DNA from: Pedobacter yonginensis
GTDB taxonomy: Bacteria > Bacteroidota > Bacteroidia > Sphingobacteriales > Sphingobacteriaceae
Length of the DNA: 64,000 nucleotides
Assembly: GCF_003173595.1 (NCBI RefSeq)
Contig: NZ_QGNZ01000004.1
Span: 496,001 to 560,000, forward strand
Reading direction: 5' to 3'
The number at the start of each line of letters is the position of its first letter. The first letter of the stretch is position 1. Under the pieces are notes generated by a model. That model ran no database searches. It worked only from the letters and a program-made list of their open reading frames with translations, and was not told the DNA's origin. Below, piece by piece: positions 1 through 8,949 of this stretch. The translations under genes were made by a program, and so were the position numbers.

Positions 1-1489
1 TAACATCATTTAATTGCACATAAGATGTTTGACTAGGATTCAAAAGTTTCAATTTTATTTGATGTTGTTTATTCTCAAGCTGATATTTCCAAGCGATTTC
101 GTGCTTGCGAACGATGTAATTTACTGGAAGCTTAATCGTTTCAGTAAATTTTCCATCAATGTACAATTCTATTATGGCAATGTCAGCAAGTTTTTCTGAA
201 TCTGTGTGGTTTCCTGCTTTCAGTAAATGTTCTCCATTTATTACAAACGCGTTGCCAGTAAAATCAAAGGTGTATTCATCTTCAAGTTTATGTCCAATGC
301 CCCTTTTTTCAAAAGGTTTAATCCCTTCAAAACTTTGCTCCCAACGAACTGTTTTTATTTGTTTTTTAGGTATTTTTATTGAGTTATTTGTGATAATGCC
401 GCCATAATTTTTGATGTTTTCAAGCGCAATGTTATAACTTAATTGATATACTTTATTTAGTGAAGTATGGGTGTATTTGAAATTTTCACTTTCAACTGCC
501 GGGAATCCTTTTTTATACTTGGATGGCATAGCATCATATCCTAACACTGCACCTAAAATACCACAAGCAGAAGAAGGATTGCAATCTGCATCCTGTCCGC
601 ACCTCGTCGTAATTTCCATAGTTCTTTCAAAGTTTCCATTTCCGTAAAGTAATCCTAAAACCACATAAGCAGAGTTTACTTTAGCATCGATGTTAAATGG
701 CGTATAAACTCCTCCCGGACAACCAATATCATCGGTCCACTTTTTTTGAATTTCGAACCAAGTTTGCTTCCAATCGTTCGGGTATTTACGATGCCACTTA
801 ATAACATCCGAAATACATTGATGGTAAGTTGTGTTTTCGGGAATAGATTTTAAGGCCTCATTAACAACATATTCTACATCTTTTGAAACGAAAGCTAAAG
901 AATACATTGCTCCAAAATAAACTCCACCATACCACCCATCTCCATAGTTCATGATATGACCAACTTTGTCTGATATTTCTGAAGCTATGTTGGGCATTCC
1001 TGGCGAAATTAGTCCGGCAAAATCGGATTCTATTTGATAATCTATACAGTCTGCATGTGGATTATTAACCCAATAACCAGATTGAGGGGCTGAGATTCCA
1101 TTTAAAATATTATATCTGGCTGCTTGGTTGGCATGCCAAAGATAATAGCCTGCATGAGCCATTGCATTTGAAAAGGAAGAAATTGGAGCGTTAATTCCTT
1201 CTTTTTCGATGGTTTCAATGAAGGAAATATCCAGATAGAGATCGTCTTGATTGAGCGATGGTACGAGATAGCCATCTTCCCAAGGTAAGTTTTGATAATC
1301 ATTAATTAAAGAACCTTGATATCTAAATTCAAACAAATTTCCGAAAGATACACCGATCATTTGCCCTGCCCAACCTCCTTTTATTTTGTTTTGAAGTTCT
1401 GTATGCTTCAACGAGTAAAATTCTTGTGCATTAACCTTTAATGATATAGAGAATGAAATGATGCTAATTAAGATGTGTATGAGTTTCAT
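1..1489 (-). CDS. Secreted ADP-ribosylglycohydrolase-family protein (C-terminus beyond window)
   Basis: The minus strand is open from an ATG at 1489 to the left edge, giving at least 496 residues with no stop, so the 3' end is missing. A signal peptide (MKLIHILISIISFSISLKVNA) precedes KGGWAGQMIGVSFG, the usual start of the ADP-ribosylglycohydrolase fold. Later come GDGWYGGVYFGAMYSLAF and TTRCGQDADCNPSSACG; the last resembles the metal-binding GQDxDxxx(A/S) block of the family. The C-terminal part after about residue 370 looks like a beta-rich accessory domain. Family members hydrolyse ADP-ribose linkages or are uncharacterised; a secreted version in Bacteroidota may act on glycosides or nucleoside-like substrates instead. 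Family assignment is fairly sure, substrate unknown. Confidence 0.8.
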   Translation of the reverse strand, partial: MKLIHILISIISFSISLKVNAQEFYSLKHTELQNKIKGGWAGQMIGVSFGNLFEFRYQGSLINDYQNLPWEDGYLVPSLNQDDLYLDISFIETIEKEGINAPISSFSNAMAHAGYYLWHANQAARYNILNGISAPQSGYWVNNPHADCIDYQIESDFAGLISPGMPNIASEISDKVGHIMNYGDGWYGGVYFGAMYSLAFVSKDVEYVVNEALKSIPENTTYHQCISDVIKWHRKYPNDWKQTWFEIQKKWTDDIGCPGGVYTPFNIDAKVNSAYVVLGLLYGNGNFERTMEITTRCGQDADCNPSSACGILGAVLGYDAMPSKYKKGFPAVESENFKYTHTSLNKVYQLSYNIALENIKNYGGIITNNSIKIPKKQIKTVRWEQSFEGIKPFEKRGIGHKLEDEYTFDFTGNAFVINGEHLLKAGNHTDSEKLADIAIIELYIDGKFTETIKLPVNYIVRKHEIAWKYQLENKQHQIKLKLLNPSQTSYVQLNDV

Positions 1490-1621
1490 TTGTTTTTTTT
1501 TGTTGGTTTTGTGTTAATTAATTTGGATATAATTATGTATCTCTCCTTGCTATAAATAGAATTTATATGTAGAAGAGGTACGCTATTTTCAAATATCAAA
1601 TCCCTCGCTGTGGCACAAACC

Positions 1622-2623
1622 TTATTGAATGGTTTTGCGAAGAAGTACCAAATTATCGAGTAATAAGTTGGTTGACCAAATAAAGCTGGCATCGTTGCTA
1701 CTGTTATCGAAAACATCTGCAAAATTGGTGTACGATGATTTGCCATCAACACCCACAGTATTGTTGGTAAATGTAGTTGCCGAAGGCCAGCCAGAGTCGT
1801 CATAGTTGCTTGCATACCAATTGGCAGGTACTGCCCAATGAATGCCGTAGCTGGTAGATGATCCGTCTGATGTACTGCAACTGCTTGATAATCGGGTGTT
1901 GCCACTTTCTGTTACACATGATAAATCTGAAATAGGCGCTGTATAATAGGTTTGGGCTTTCCAAGTGTTGTTTGTTATCCCTACTATCGCACCATTCGCG
2001 TCTTTGATAACGGCAACAAATCCACCATCGCCAATATGATGCGCTGAAGCTCCCTGTGCTTCTGTACCTATGCCTAAATGCTCTTCCCAATCCACACATT
2101 TAACGGCTACTGTAAATGGTTTATTGGCTTTAAAACGTACAATGCTCGAATTAAAATCGGTGTATGGAACAGGATCTTTACCAACTGGTATTCCGTTAAC
2201 GTACATTTCAAAATAATTATCGGCAAAAATGTAGGCGGTATAAACACTACCTGTCGCATCAACGGTAACTACATCAGAACCTGAAAGTGCAGCCGTTGCA
2301 TTGGCGGCAGTAGCATAAGAATGCCCTGAAACGTACGAATTGTACAAATCAGATGCAAAGGGAAAGCTAGAGTTGGTGAAATTAACATCGGCAGGAAGTG
2401 ACCAGGTTTTGCCATCTGATGAGGTAATGGTGCCCAAACCAGCCACCCGGTTGCCCGCTTGAAATAGATTGCTGGTTGTAACCGTGCCAACGCCTTGTGT
2501 AATTGAACCAGTTCCGGTATAAGTGCCTGATGTTGTGTTGCTGCTGCTATCGTTTTTTGAGCAGCTTGTGAAAATTAAGCTAACTGAAAGGAGCGTGAAG
2601 ATAGAGAACTTCGATTGTTTCAT
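1622..2623 (-). CDS. Hypothetical lipoprotein, beta-rich
   Basis: A 333-residue protein. The N-terminus MKQSKFSIFTLLSVSLIFTSC is a lipoprotein signal with Cys21 as the likely lipidated residue, followed by a Ser/Thr/Gly-rich linker typical of Bacteroidota surface lipoproteins. The body contains YFEMYVNGIPVGKDP and FTVAVKCVDWEEHLG, which resemble galactose-binding-like (jelly-roll) modules that carry an 'own name' strand, but I cannot assign a named family. It lies 132 bp upstream (in transcription order) of the ADP-ribosylglycohydrolase-like gene on the same strand, so co-transcription is possible. Function unknown; probably exported and possibly carbohydrate-binding. Confidence 0.75.
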   Translation of the reverse strand: MKQSKFSIFTLLSVSLIFTSCSKNDSSSNTTSGTYTGTGSITQGVGTVTTSNLFQAGNRVAGLGTITSSDGKTWSLPADVNFTNSSFPFASDLYNSYVSGHSYATAANATAALSGSDVVTVDATGSVYTAYIFADNYFEMYVNGIPVGKDPVPYTDFNSSIVRFKANKPFTVAVKCVDWEEHLGIGTEAQGASAHHIGDGGFVAVIKDANGAIVGITNNTWKAQTYYTAPISDLSCVTESGNTRLSSSCSTSDGSSTSYGIHWAVPANWYASNYDDSGWPSATTFTNNTVGVDGKSSYTNFADVFDNSSNDASFIWSTNLLLDNLVLLRKTIQ

Positions 2624-2702
2624 AATGGTTTATTTAAATACAAAAATTGTTTCGGATAATAGATGTTGCCTTTGTAGCTAACTTTTTTTATGTTTCTGCA
2701 AC

Positions 2703-3056
2703 TTATTTTTCTTCTTTTCTAACCAGAAGCAACTCATTATCATTCAATGGCAAATAGCCTTGTTCGTAGCAAAAAACATAAGTGTTTCCATTATGAGTTT
2801 GGTGATGGTGGGTGTGGTAGGAGAAGTTAAAACCAGCTTTCAATAACCTCGATTTGGCCATTTTGACCTTGCCTTCGGGATTGAGTTTCAACAGAATAGA
2901 CCGATTCTGTTTTAGAATTTGGTTAATACTTTTAAGTAGAAAGTTGTCCTCGCTTTTTAGGCGATTGTTATAATGATTTCGGCAAGCGTCGTTACAAAAT
3001 TTTTTATCAGATCTTCCCTTTATCGCGTTTCCGCAATCTAAACAGATGGTTTCCAT
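2703..3056 (-). CDS. Small zinc-ribbon protein
   Basis: A 117-residue protein starting METICLDCGNAIKGRSDKKF and continuing CNDACRNHYNNR. The spacing C-x2-C ... C-x3-C (residues 5, 8, 22, 26) makes a treble-clef/zinc-ribbon-like site close to DUF2116/DUF2256-type fingers. The rest is basic with a helical middle and ends in YVFCYEQGYLPLNDNELLLV. Such proteins are common and uncharacterised in Bacteroidota; nucleic-acid binding is an inference. It is on the same strand as the two genes downstream but separated by 79 bp. Confidence 0.75.
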   Translation of the reverse strand: METICLDCGNAIKGRSDKKFCNDACRNHYNNRLKSEDNFLLKSINQILKQNRSILLKLNPEGKVKMAKSRLLKAGFNFSYHTHHHQTHNGNTYVFCYEQGYLPLNDNELLLVRKEEK

Positions 3057-3413
3057 AATTATTTGGGGTTAAATTATGGGATGATATCAAAACTAAAAAT
3101 AATTGTTGCCATTTCAAAATGCTTGGGAAATTAAAAGCAAAGCGGTAGGTGAGGCCTTTTGTTGGGCATATTGAACGGGTTCTTGAGCTTGTGGAATAGG
3201 GCCTAACTAATGCAGACAAAAAATAGAAAGTTAAGGGTTGAGAAATTCGCGTATTGAGACAATAAGTTAAAGGGAAACTTTAAATTCGATAAAAACTCGA
3301 TCGTTTTTGATAATTTGCGGTTTATAATCATCGGAAGGATTAAATGTGTATGATCTATCTCTAGGGCATTGGTATTAGGGCAGATGCGGAGGATGCAAAG
3401 GACGTTAGGAACT
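3057..3413. other. Intergenic region, no gene recognised
   Basis: About 357 bp between the divergent zinc-ribbon gene and the small lipoprotein gene. An open frame on the minus strand (3007-3219) overlaps the zinc-ribbon gene start and has no protein-like features. I see no RNA gene, terminator or clear promoter here. Confidence 0.4.
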
Positions 3414-3860
3414 ATGAGTTTAAATTACAATAAAGTAGGTGTATTCATCATCTTATACATAATTTGCCTGTGTTCATGCCTGTCAGAACAGTCTGAAATC
3501 GATTGCGACAGGCAGCATGTTATACAAAAGTGTTTAAATATTTTAAGCGCCAATGAGCGCCAATACAAGCAGATAACCTTGATTAGTACTGAAATAGTGA
3601 ATCAAAATATTTCCCTTCAATGGCTTAAATCACCTGTAAAATTTGAGAAGAATGATTTGAGCGACATTCGCAAATTGGCTGAATCTGGAAAATTATATTT
3701 TATGGTTACTAAATTTGTTTGTTTAAAGAATAAGACAGAGGCTTCAATCATATGTATCAATGCAAACCTACAGTATGATTTCGAGATACACAGGGGTGCG
3801 GATGGAAAGGAGATTGTAGCCATTGTGCAAGAAATCGATGACGCACTTCCTTTTAGGTGA
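3414..3860 (+). CDS. Small hypothetical lipoprotein
   Basis: The frame opens at 3369, but the ATG at 3414 (MSLNYNKVGVFII) gives a standard lipoprotein signal ending in the lipobox-like LCSC, so I use it; the product is 148 residues. The mature part contains several cysteines and ends YDFEIHRGADGKEIVAIVQE, which looks like a small alpha/beta domain. I recognise no family. It precedes a TPR gene and a GLPGLI-family gene on the same strand with gaps of 78 and 175 bp. Confidence 0.65.
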   Translation: MSLNYNKVGVFIILYIICLCSCLSEQSEIDCDRQHVIQKCLNILSANERQYKQITLISTEIVNQNISLQWLKSPVKFEKNDLSDIRKLAESGKLYFMVTKFVCLKNKTEASIICINANLQYDFEIHRGADGKEIVAIVQEIDDALPFR

Positions 3861-3938
3861 TAAGGACCTGCTGCCTATCCTATAACTATAACCTAAAGAA
3901 GTTCCTTAAATTAAATTATAAAAAATCTTCCCATTCAT

Positions 3939-4595
3939 ATGATGAAATATTTTACAATCATTCTTCTGTTTTTTATGCCCCTATTTGGTAAATGCCGACA
4001 GAAAGCCACAAAAAAACATACTTCGAAAGCATTTTCACTTAATGAAAAGGCATTTTTCCTGTTAATAACAAATGGTTCCAAAGAGGGACTCAATACACGA
4101 GAGCTTAGCATTAAAGTCATTAAAATTTTAGATTCCGCCACCTACCTTGAGCCCGGATATACCTCTGCTTACCTTAATAAATTAACTTCATTAATCTACC
4201 TAAAAAAATATCAGGAAGCAATAAAAAATATTGATCAAGCGATAAAATCTAATCCTTCTGATCACAGCAATTATCTAAAAAAGGGGATAATTTATAGGGA
4301 TTATTTGTTGGACAGATCAAAAGCGTCTGTCGCATTTAATAAAGCTTTAATGATTGCTGGTGAAAAGGCCAAGAGAGCAAAATATAGTGCTTTAGGTAAC
4401 GACATTAACGTTGCTTTTATCATAGCATTTGCTAAAAATAAAAATAGTGCTTTAGCTTATCTTGATAAAATTTTGATCCATTATCAAAATATCAAGGATG
4501 TGAATCAGATTTCTAATTTTAAAAAATTGCTGATGAACAATCCCCTCGATAAAAAAGCCGCCTTGCAGATGTTCAGTAATTATAGCACATTGTAG
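3939..4595 (+). CDS. TPR-repeat protein, exported
   Basis: A 218-residue protein with a hydrophobic N-terminus (MMKYFTIILLFFMPLFGKC) that looks like a signal peptide, possibly a lipoprotein (GKC). Residues about 60-140 hold tetratricopeptide-like helices: YLEPGYTSAYLNKLTSLIYL, then YQEAIKNIDQAIKSNPSDHS and NYLKKGIIYRDY. TPRs mediate protein-protein contacts; the partner is unknown. An ATG one codon downstream (3942) is an equally possible start. Base composition is very AT-rich. Confidence 0.75.
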   Translation: MMKYFTIILLFFMPLFGKCRQKATKKHTSKAFSLNEKAFFLLITNGSKEGLNTRELSIKVIKILDSATYLEPGYTSAYLNKLTSLIYLKKYQEAIKNIDQAIKSNPSDHSNYLKKGIIYRDYLLDRSKASVAFNKALMIAGEKAKRAKYSALGNDINVAFIIAFAKNKNSALAYLDKILIHYQNIKDVNQISNFKKLLMNNPLDKKAALQMFSNYSTL

Positions 4596-4770
4596 TCAAT
4601 TATGTTTGCAATACTAATGCGGAGCTTTTTGTTACTATCCCTGATCTTGTTGTCAGCTAATGTCCAACTCAACAAGCTTGTCCAGACGATACTCCAGGGA
4701 GTCAACATGTGAGAGTTATAATGCCATAACTAGTTAATCACAGGATATTTTTAATTGCAACTTATTTTGA

Positions 4771-5562
4771 ATGAAAATATATACAACTCTATTATTTCAA
4801 ATAATACTAACTTTTGTCGTTAGTATCTCCTTCGCGCAATCAGATAGCATTTTATATGAGATTCACTATAAAACTACGCTAACAATTTTACCCGATAAAA
4901 TCAAACCCAACATCATAAACTCGTTGTTATTGATTTCAAACAATTATAGTGTTGAAAAAGATCTAGATAGGTTTATGACAGATACGGCTTATGCAAATAA
5001 ATATACAATTGGCTTTGCAAAGTCAAACCCTAGCCCTAGTGGGGAAATGATGGATGTGAAAAAATTTTTATCTAATACTATTAATGAATATGGTACAGAT
5101 AGACAGATTATATATGATTATCAAAGAAATAAGTATTTGTATTTCCGCTACATGTTTCAAAAGTTTTATTTTGAAGTACCTATACCTAGTTACAAATGGA
5201 AAGATACAAATACTAAGCAAAATATATTTGGCTATGAATGTAAAAAAGTTGAGGGTACATCATCTAATGGCGCTAAATGGGACATTTGGTATTGCGATAG
5301 TTACAAAGTTCCACATAATTTATATGGAATTTTAGGCTTAGATGGATTGATTATTAAAGCCATAGAAACTACATCTGGTAGGACTGTAGAGCTAACAAAC
5401 TTAAGGACAGGTTCAGACATTTTTAAAAATGTGGAAAAACCTAAAAATTCAATTTTAGTCAATAGCGAAGAGATGAACAAATTTGAAGGAGAATTCGCTA
5501 AGGACCGATTAAAATTTTTAAAGGATCATCCATTTAATGGGACAACGATTAAGATAAATTAA
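4771..5562 (+). CDS. GLPGLI family protein
   Basis: A 263-residue protein with a signal peptide ending in SISFAQS. The middle has FGYECKKVEG followed by WDIWYCDSYKVPHNLYGILG and LDGLIIKAIE. This is the pattern of the Bacteroidota GLPGLI family (a conserved Gly-Leu-Pro-Gly-Leu-Ile stretch after a Tyr/Trp-rich block), here with the core degenerated to GILGLDGLI. Family members are secreted proteins of unknown function, often near TonB receptors or metallopeptidases. Family call is good; function unknown. Confidence 0.82.
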   Translation: MKIYTTLLFQIILTFVVSISFAQSDSILYEIHYKTTLTILPDKIKPNIINSLLLISNNYSVEKDLDRFMTDTAYANKYTIGFAKSNPSPSGEMMDVKKFLSNTINEYGTDRQIIYDYQRNKYLYFRYMFQKFYFEVPIPSYKWKDTNTKQNIFGYECKKVEGTSSNGAKWDIWYCDSYKVPHNLYGILGLDGLIIKAIETTSGRTVELTNLRTGSDIFKNVEKPKNSILVNSEEMNKFEGEFAKDRLKFLKDHPFNGTTIKIN

Positions 5563-6248
5563 GATACCCGACCAAATATTAATAGTTTAAGTAAGTTGTG
5601 TGTCAGTAAGAGTTTCCAACCTGTTTCGTTCAAAAGTGTCTCGCACGATAAGGGCTTTTCATTTTTAGCAGATTTCTATTTGGCTTTGATCAACAAAGCT
5701 TGAGCCGACCATCCCGAACTCCATCATCGTGCCCTTTTGCGCAGCAAAACCCATAGCCGACTCCGGAATACCTACAAAAAACGATAATCGACATTGTTCA
5801 AAAACCAGCGCAAATAATTGTCTTTTTTAACGCATATAGCGTCCGGGATTCTACATTAAACACAAATTTGATTAAATAACAATAACTCCAAAAACCATTT
5901 TCTGGCTCTTAAAATGCATTTAATTAGCGAGCAGGCATTTTGAGGAGAAACATCCCCATTATTGTATCACTAAAACCTTTATTTGTAAGTAAAATAGACT
6001 TTCTTTTTTGATACAAGTTTTTGGAAAACTAGTGCCATTAGATTAATGCGGTTCCCTACAAATTTCTGAATCTTACAATACCACCCTTTTCATACTCATA
6101 TATTAACCTTATCCGTGTGTAAACGTTTATAACCGACTATAAACATTTATCAACCGACTAATATTTTAAACCTATTGCACCTTTGTCCTGTCGGTAGTCG
6201 TGGTGACTATCCGTTCGTTAAATATTTAGAAACTTAAATTTTAGAATT
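5563..6248. other. Long intergenic region upstream of ssb
   Basis: 686 bp without a convincing gene. The stretch 5695-5790 is visibly more GC-rich than its surroundings. On the minus strand it has a short open frame reading SAMGFAAQKGTMMEFGMVGS with a stop soon after and no start, so it could be a decayed coding fragment. The last 150 bp before the SSB gene are AT-rich and probably hold its promoter, but I cannot pick a consensus pair with confidence. Confidence 0.4.
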
Positions 6249-6593
6249 ATGAAAAGTGCAATGAACAAAGTAGTATTAAGCGGTTTTGCAGGTGCAGATG
6301 CTGAAGTTAAAACGGTAGCAGGAAATCAAAAATTGGTTAAAGTAAGCTTAGCCGTACACGATTATTATAAAACGGCATCGGGCGAAGAAATAGATAGAAC
6401 ACAATGGATTAGTTTAACTTTTTGGAATGCCAAAGCCGATTTGGCAGAAGCACAAATTAAAAAAGGAACACAACTTACCGTAGAGGGAAAGCTCTTAACA
6501 GGCAGTTACGAAGCTAAAGACGGCACAAAACGTTTTTCTGCAGAAGTTGTGGTAAACGAGCTTGAGATTAAAGAACGCGAAACGGTGAATTAA
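6249..6593 (+). CDS. ssb: Single-stranded DNA-binding protein (short form)
   Basis: A 114-residue OB-fold protein: MNKVVLSGFAGADAEVK, then KLVKVSLAVHDYYK, WISLTFWNAKADLAE and GTQLTVEGKLLTGSYEAKDG, which match the core of bacterial SSB. SSB protects single-stranded DNA in replication and repair. This copy ends in LEIKERETVN directly after the OB fold and lacks the acidic C-terminal tail (DDxPF-like) that recruits partner proteins in the housekeeping SSB, so it is probably an accessory paralogue. Translation may start at 6249 or at the internal ATG at 6261. It is followed by a strong terminator. Confidence 0.9.
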   Translation: MKSAMNKVVLSGFAGADAEVKTVAGNQKLVKVSLAVHDYYKTASGEEIDRTQWISLTFWNAKADLAEAQIKKGTQLTVEGKLLTGSYEAKDGTKRFSAEVVVNELEIKERETVN

Positions 6594-6622
6594 ACCATTC
6601 GTCATCAACTGGGTTGCTTATC

Positions 6623-6671
6623 CTTATGTAAGCCACATACTATGATATTGGCTGTGGCTTACATAAGTTTT
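6623..6671 (+). terminator. Rho-independent terminator after ssb
   Basis: A perfect 15-bp inverted repeat, CTTATGTAAGCCACA (6623-6637) and TGTGGCTTACATAAG (6653-6667), with a 15-nt loop and a short T run. It is the end of the ssb transcript. Confidence 0.8.
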
Positions 6672-6803
6672 ACGAACTGGAATTTTAGGAAGTTTGAGGG
6701 TAGCGCTGATGTCGCCTCGTTGATTAAACGTAGATTGCTGAGAAACGATTAAAACCGAATTTAACTTCAGGGTGCTATAAGTTTAACTAATATTCTGAAT
6801 GAA

Positions 6804-8855
6804 TTAAAGCTTTACAGCCAAACCCGTATAAAAATTTAGGCCAGTTGCAGGATTAAAATATCGTCCATTTGCGGCATTTAAATCGTTGCCCAAGCTGTAC
6901 CGTTCGTTAAGTAAGTTGTTTACGCCAACAAATAAATCAAGTTGCGTTCTCCATAACTTCAAACTTTTTATACCAGCCTTAAGTTCAACTAAATCGTATT
7001 TTTTTGCGGTAACGGTATTGGCATCGTTAAGTGGAATGGCAGAAGTATGATTGTGTTGTGCAAATAAGTAGAAGCCTTTTTGGAATTGAAATTCCAAACT
7101 GTTCACGATAATATGATCTGGAACACCTGTAAGCTTGTTGCCACTAAAATTTGAATTGCCACTCACAAAATCATCAAACCTAAAATGGCTATAGGTATAA
7201 TTGCTCTTTAGCTGTAAGCCACTTAAAATTGAAGGGCTATTCTGTATAATCCAAAAGGCTGTTTCCAATTCTATACCCCTTTGTTTTGTACCACCCGCAT
7301 TTATAAAAAACTCCGTGTCGTTTGCATTTAATCTTCTAACAATGGCATTTTCAAGTCGGTATTGAAAAACACTTGCATTGGCATAAAAACGGTTATTTTC
7401 AGTTTTGTATCTCAATCCAGCCTCATAATTCCAGCCCAATTCTGCCTGCAAGTTGTTATTGATGTTGTTGTCTGATGATCTCACTTCTGCAATGGTTGGA
7501 GGAGAATAGCCTTTGCTGGCAGATAGTCGCAGAGAGAATGCAGAATTAACCAAGTATGAAGCTGCCAACTTTGGCATAAACTGCGTGCTAAACTTCCGCT
7601 CTTTTTCGGCAATTGCAGTAGGGAAGAAGCTTTCGTATTGGTAGTTGAAAAAGTTTACGCTAGAGGAAAGTTCAATTAAAACTTTGTTATCGATGTCGAA
7701 GTTTAAGCGAACAAAGGCAAAGTCCTGATTGGCCTTTAAATCATCATAAGCCTGCAAGCCCGCGGGCGAGCCCGCATTATTGTTGAAATTTTTGATTTGA
7801 CTTTTGGTTCCAGAACTTTCTAGGCCAGCTTGCGCACTAAATTTAAGATCGTTCTTAATTTGATCAAATTGCAGGAATGTTCTAAAACCCAATGTACGCT
7901 CATAGCGATTTTCGTAATTGGTTATAAAGGGATTTTTAAAATCGGTATAGCTTGTAAATAAAGCAATTACGTGCTTAAAATTTCGACTAATTTGATAGGT
8001 ATTGGAAATGCCTCCGAAGATGGTTTTATTGTAAATGGCCGCTTGTTGTGTAATTGCGCTCGGGAGGGTGGGTGTGGCCGGACGGGCGAGCTTTGGATCT
8101 TGCTCCAGTTGTATTGCCGTTAATCCACCCGGTGTTTGATAACTTAAATCGCTGTAAAAGGCAAACGCTTTCAAGCTCCCCACAGGACTGTAATTCCATT
8201 GATGCATGGTTTGAAAATATTTTCTATCCATAGCACTATTTTGTCGGTAACCATTGCTCTTTTGATAACCTTCTGAAAAGCTGAAGCTGTAATTTTTGAA
8301 TTGATGCTGGACGTTGGCTGTTTGATGAAATAAGCCATACGAGCCTGCGATTACCGAAGCATCAATTCGGTTTTGGTTTACACTCGGTGGATTAATTAAA
8401 ATTGCACCGCCTGTATTGGCGCCAAAAATACTGGCTTCCGGACCCTTATAAATTTCCAAGGAGCCTACAGATGAAACATCAAGCGCATTGAGATAAGTAT
8501 TGCCGCCTGCATCAGTTAGCGGAAAATCATCAATGTAAATTTTGATGTTCCGAATGCCAAATGGCGATCTTAGCAAGCTTCCACGAAGCGATAAACGATA
8601 GCTTCCTGGCGATCGCTCTTCCATGCGTACACCCGGTACAGCGTTGAAAGTGCTTACAAGTGAGTTGCTTTGCTGATTTTTTATTGCATTGCTATCTATT
8701 AAACTTACCGCAGATACAGATCTTAATAGGGGTTGGCTATTGTAATAACCCTTAACCACAACATCGTTTAAATTTTTAACCGAATCGGTTTTTACGTTTT
8801 GGGCAAAACTGCAAAGTGAAAATAAGGCAAATAGGAAGGTAAGGGTTGACTTCAA
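6804..8855 (-). CDS. TonB-dependent outer membrane receptor
   Basis: A 683-residue protein with a signal peptide ending CSFAQ. A plug domain follows (LNDVVVKGYYNSQPLLRSVS, VPGVRMEERSPGSYRLSLRG, IYKGPEASIFGANTGGAILI), then a long beta-barrel ending FYTGLAVKL with the usual terminal aromatic/hydrophobic pattern. There is no CarboxypepD_reg N-terminal domain and no SusD partner next door, so an iron-siderophore or small-ligand receptor is more likely than a SusC-type glycan importer. It lies downstream of the PQQ-type dehydrogenase on the same strand, separated by a terminator, so it is probably transcribed alone. The ligand cannot be read from sequence. Confidence 0.9.
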   Translation of the reverse strand: MKSTLTFLFALFSLCSFAQNVKTDSVKNLNDVVVKGYYNSQPLLRSVSAVSLIDSNAIKNQQSNSLVSTFNAVPGVRMEERSPGSYRLSLRGSLLRSPFGIRNIKIYIDDFPLTDAGGNTYLNALDVSSVGSLEIYKGPEASIFGANTGGAILINPPSVNQNRIDASVIAGSYGLFHQTANVQHQFKNYSFSFSEGYQKSNGYRQNSAMDRKYFQTMHQWNYSPVGSLKAFAFYSDLSYQTPGGLTAIQLEQDPKLARPATPTLPSAITQQAAIYNKTIFGGISNTYQISRNFKHVIALFTSYTDFKNPFITNYENRYERTLGFRTFLQFDQIKNDLKFSAQAGLESSGTKSQIKNFNNNAGSPAGLQAYDDLKANQDFAFVRLNFDIDNKVLIELSSSVNFFNYQYESFFPTAIAEKERKFSTQFMPKLAASYLVNSAFSLRLSASKGYSPPTIAEVRSSDNNINNNLQAELGWNYEAGLRYKTENNRFYANASVFQYRLENAIVRRLNANDTEFFINAGGTKQRGIELETAFWIIQNSPSILSGLQLKSNYTYSHFRFDDFVSGNSNFSGNKLTGVPDHIIVNSLEFQFQKGFYLFAQHNHTSAIPLNDANTVTAKKYDLVELKAGIKSLKLWRTQLDLFVGVNNLLNERYSLGNDLNAANGRYFNPATGLNFYTGLAVKL

Positions 8856-8880
8856 TTTTTTAGGTTTAAGAATTTTTTAA

Positions 8881-8926
8881 AAAGAAACCGCAGATTTTTG
8901 TGTTAAAATTACAATAATCTGCGGTT
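8881..8926 (-). terminator. Terminator downstream of sugar dehydrogenase gene
   Basis: Arms AACCGCAGATT (8886-8896) and AATCTGCGGTT (8916-8926) form a perfect 11-bp stem. Read on the minus strand it is followed by TTTCTTTTT, so it should stop transcription of the dehydrogenase gene before the TonB receptor gene. Confidence 0.75.
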
Positions 8927-8949
8927 CTTAAAGCGTTTAGGATGTCGAA

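Noticed and set aside
1486..1905. 139-aa minus-strand frame over the 1622 gene start
   Set aside because: It overlaps the lipoprotein gene in another frame, starts with no sensible signal or domain, and has no conserved-looking residues; shadow frame.
4602..4712. 36-codon frame with a hydrophobic start (MFAILMRSFLLLSLILLSAN)
   Set aside because: It looks like a signal peptide but stops after a few more codons and has no mature part; a gene relic at most.
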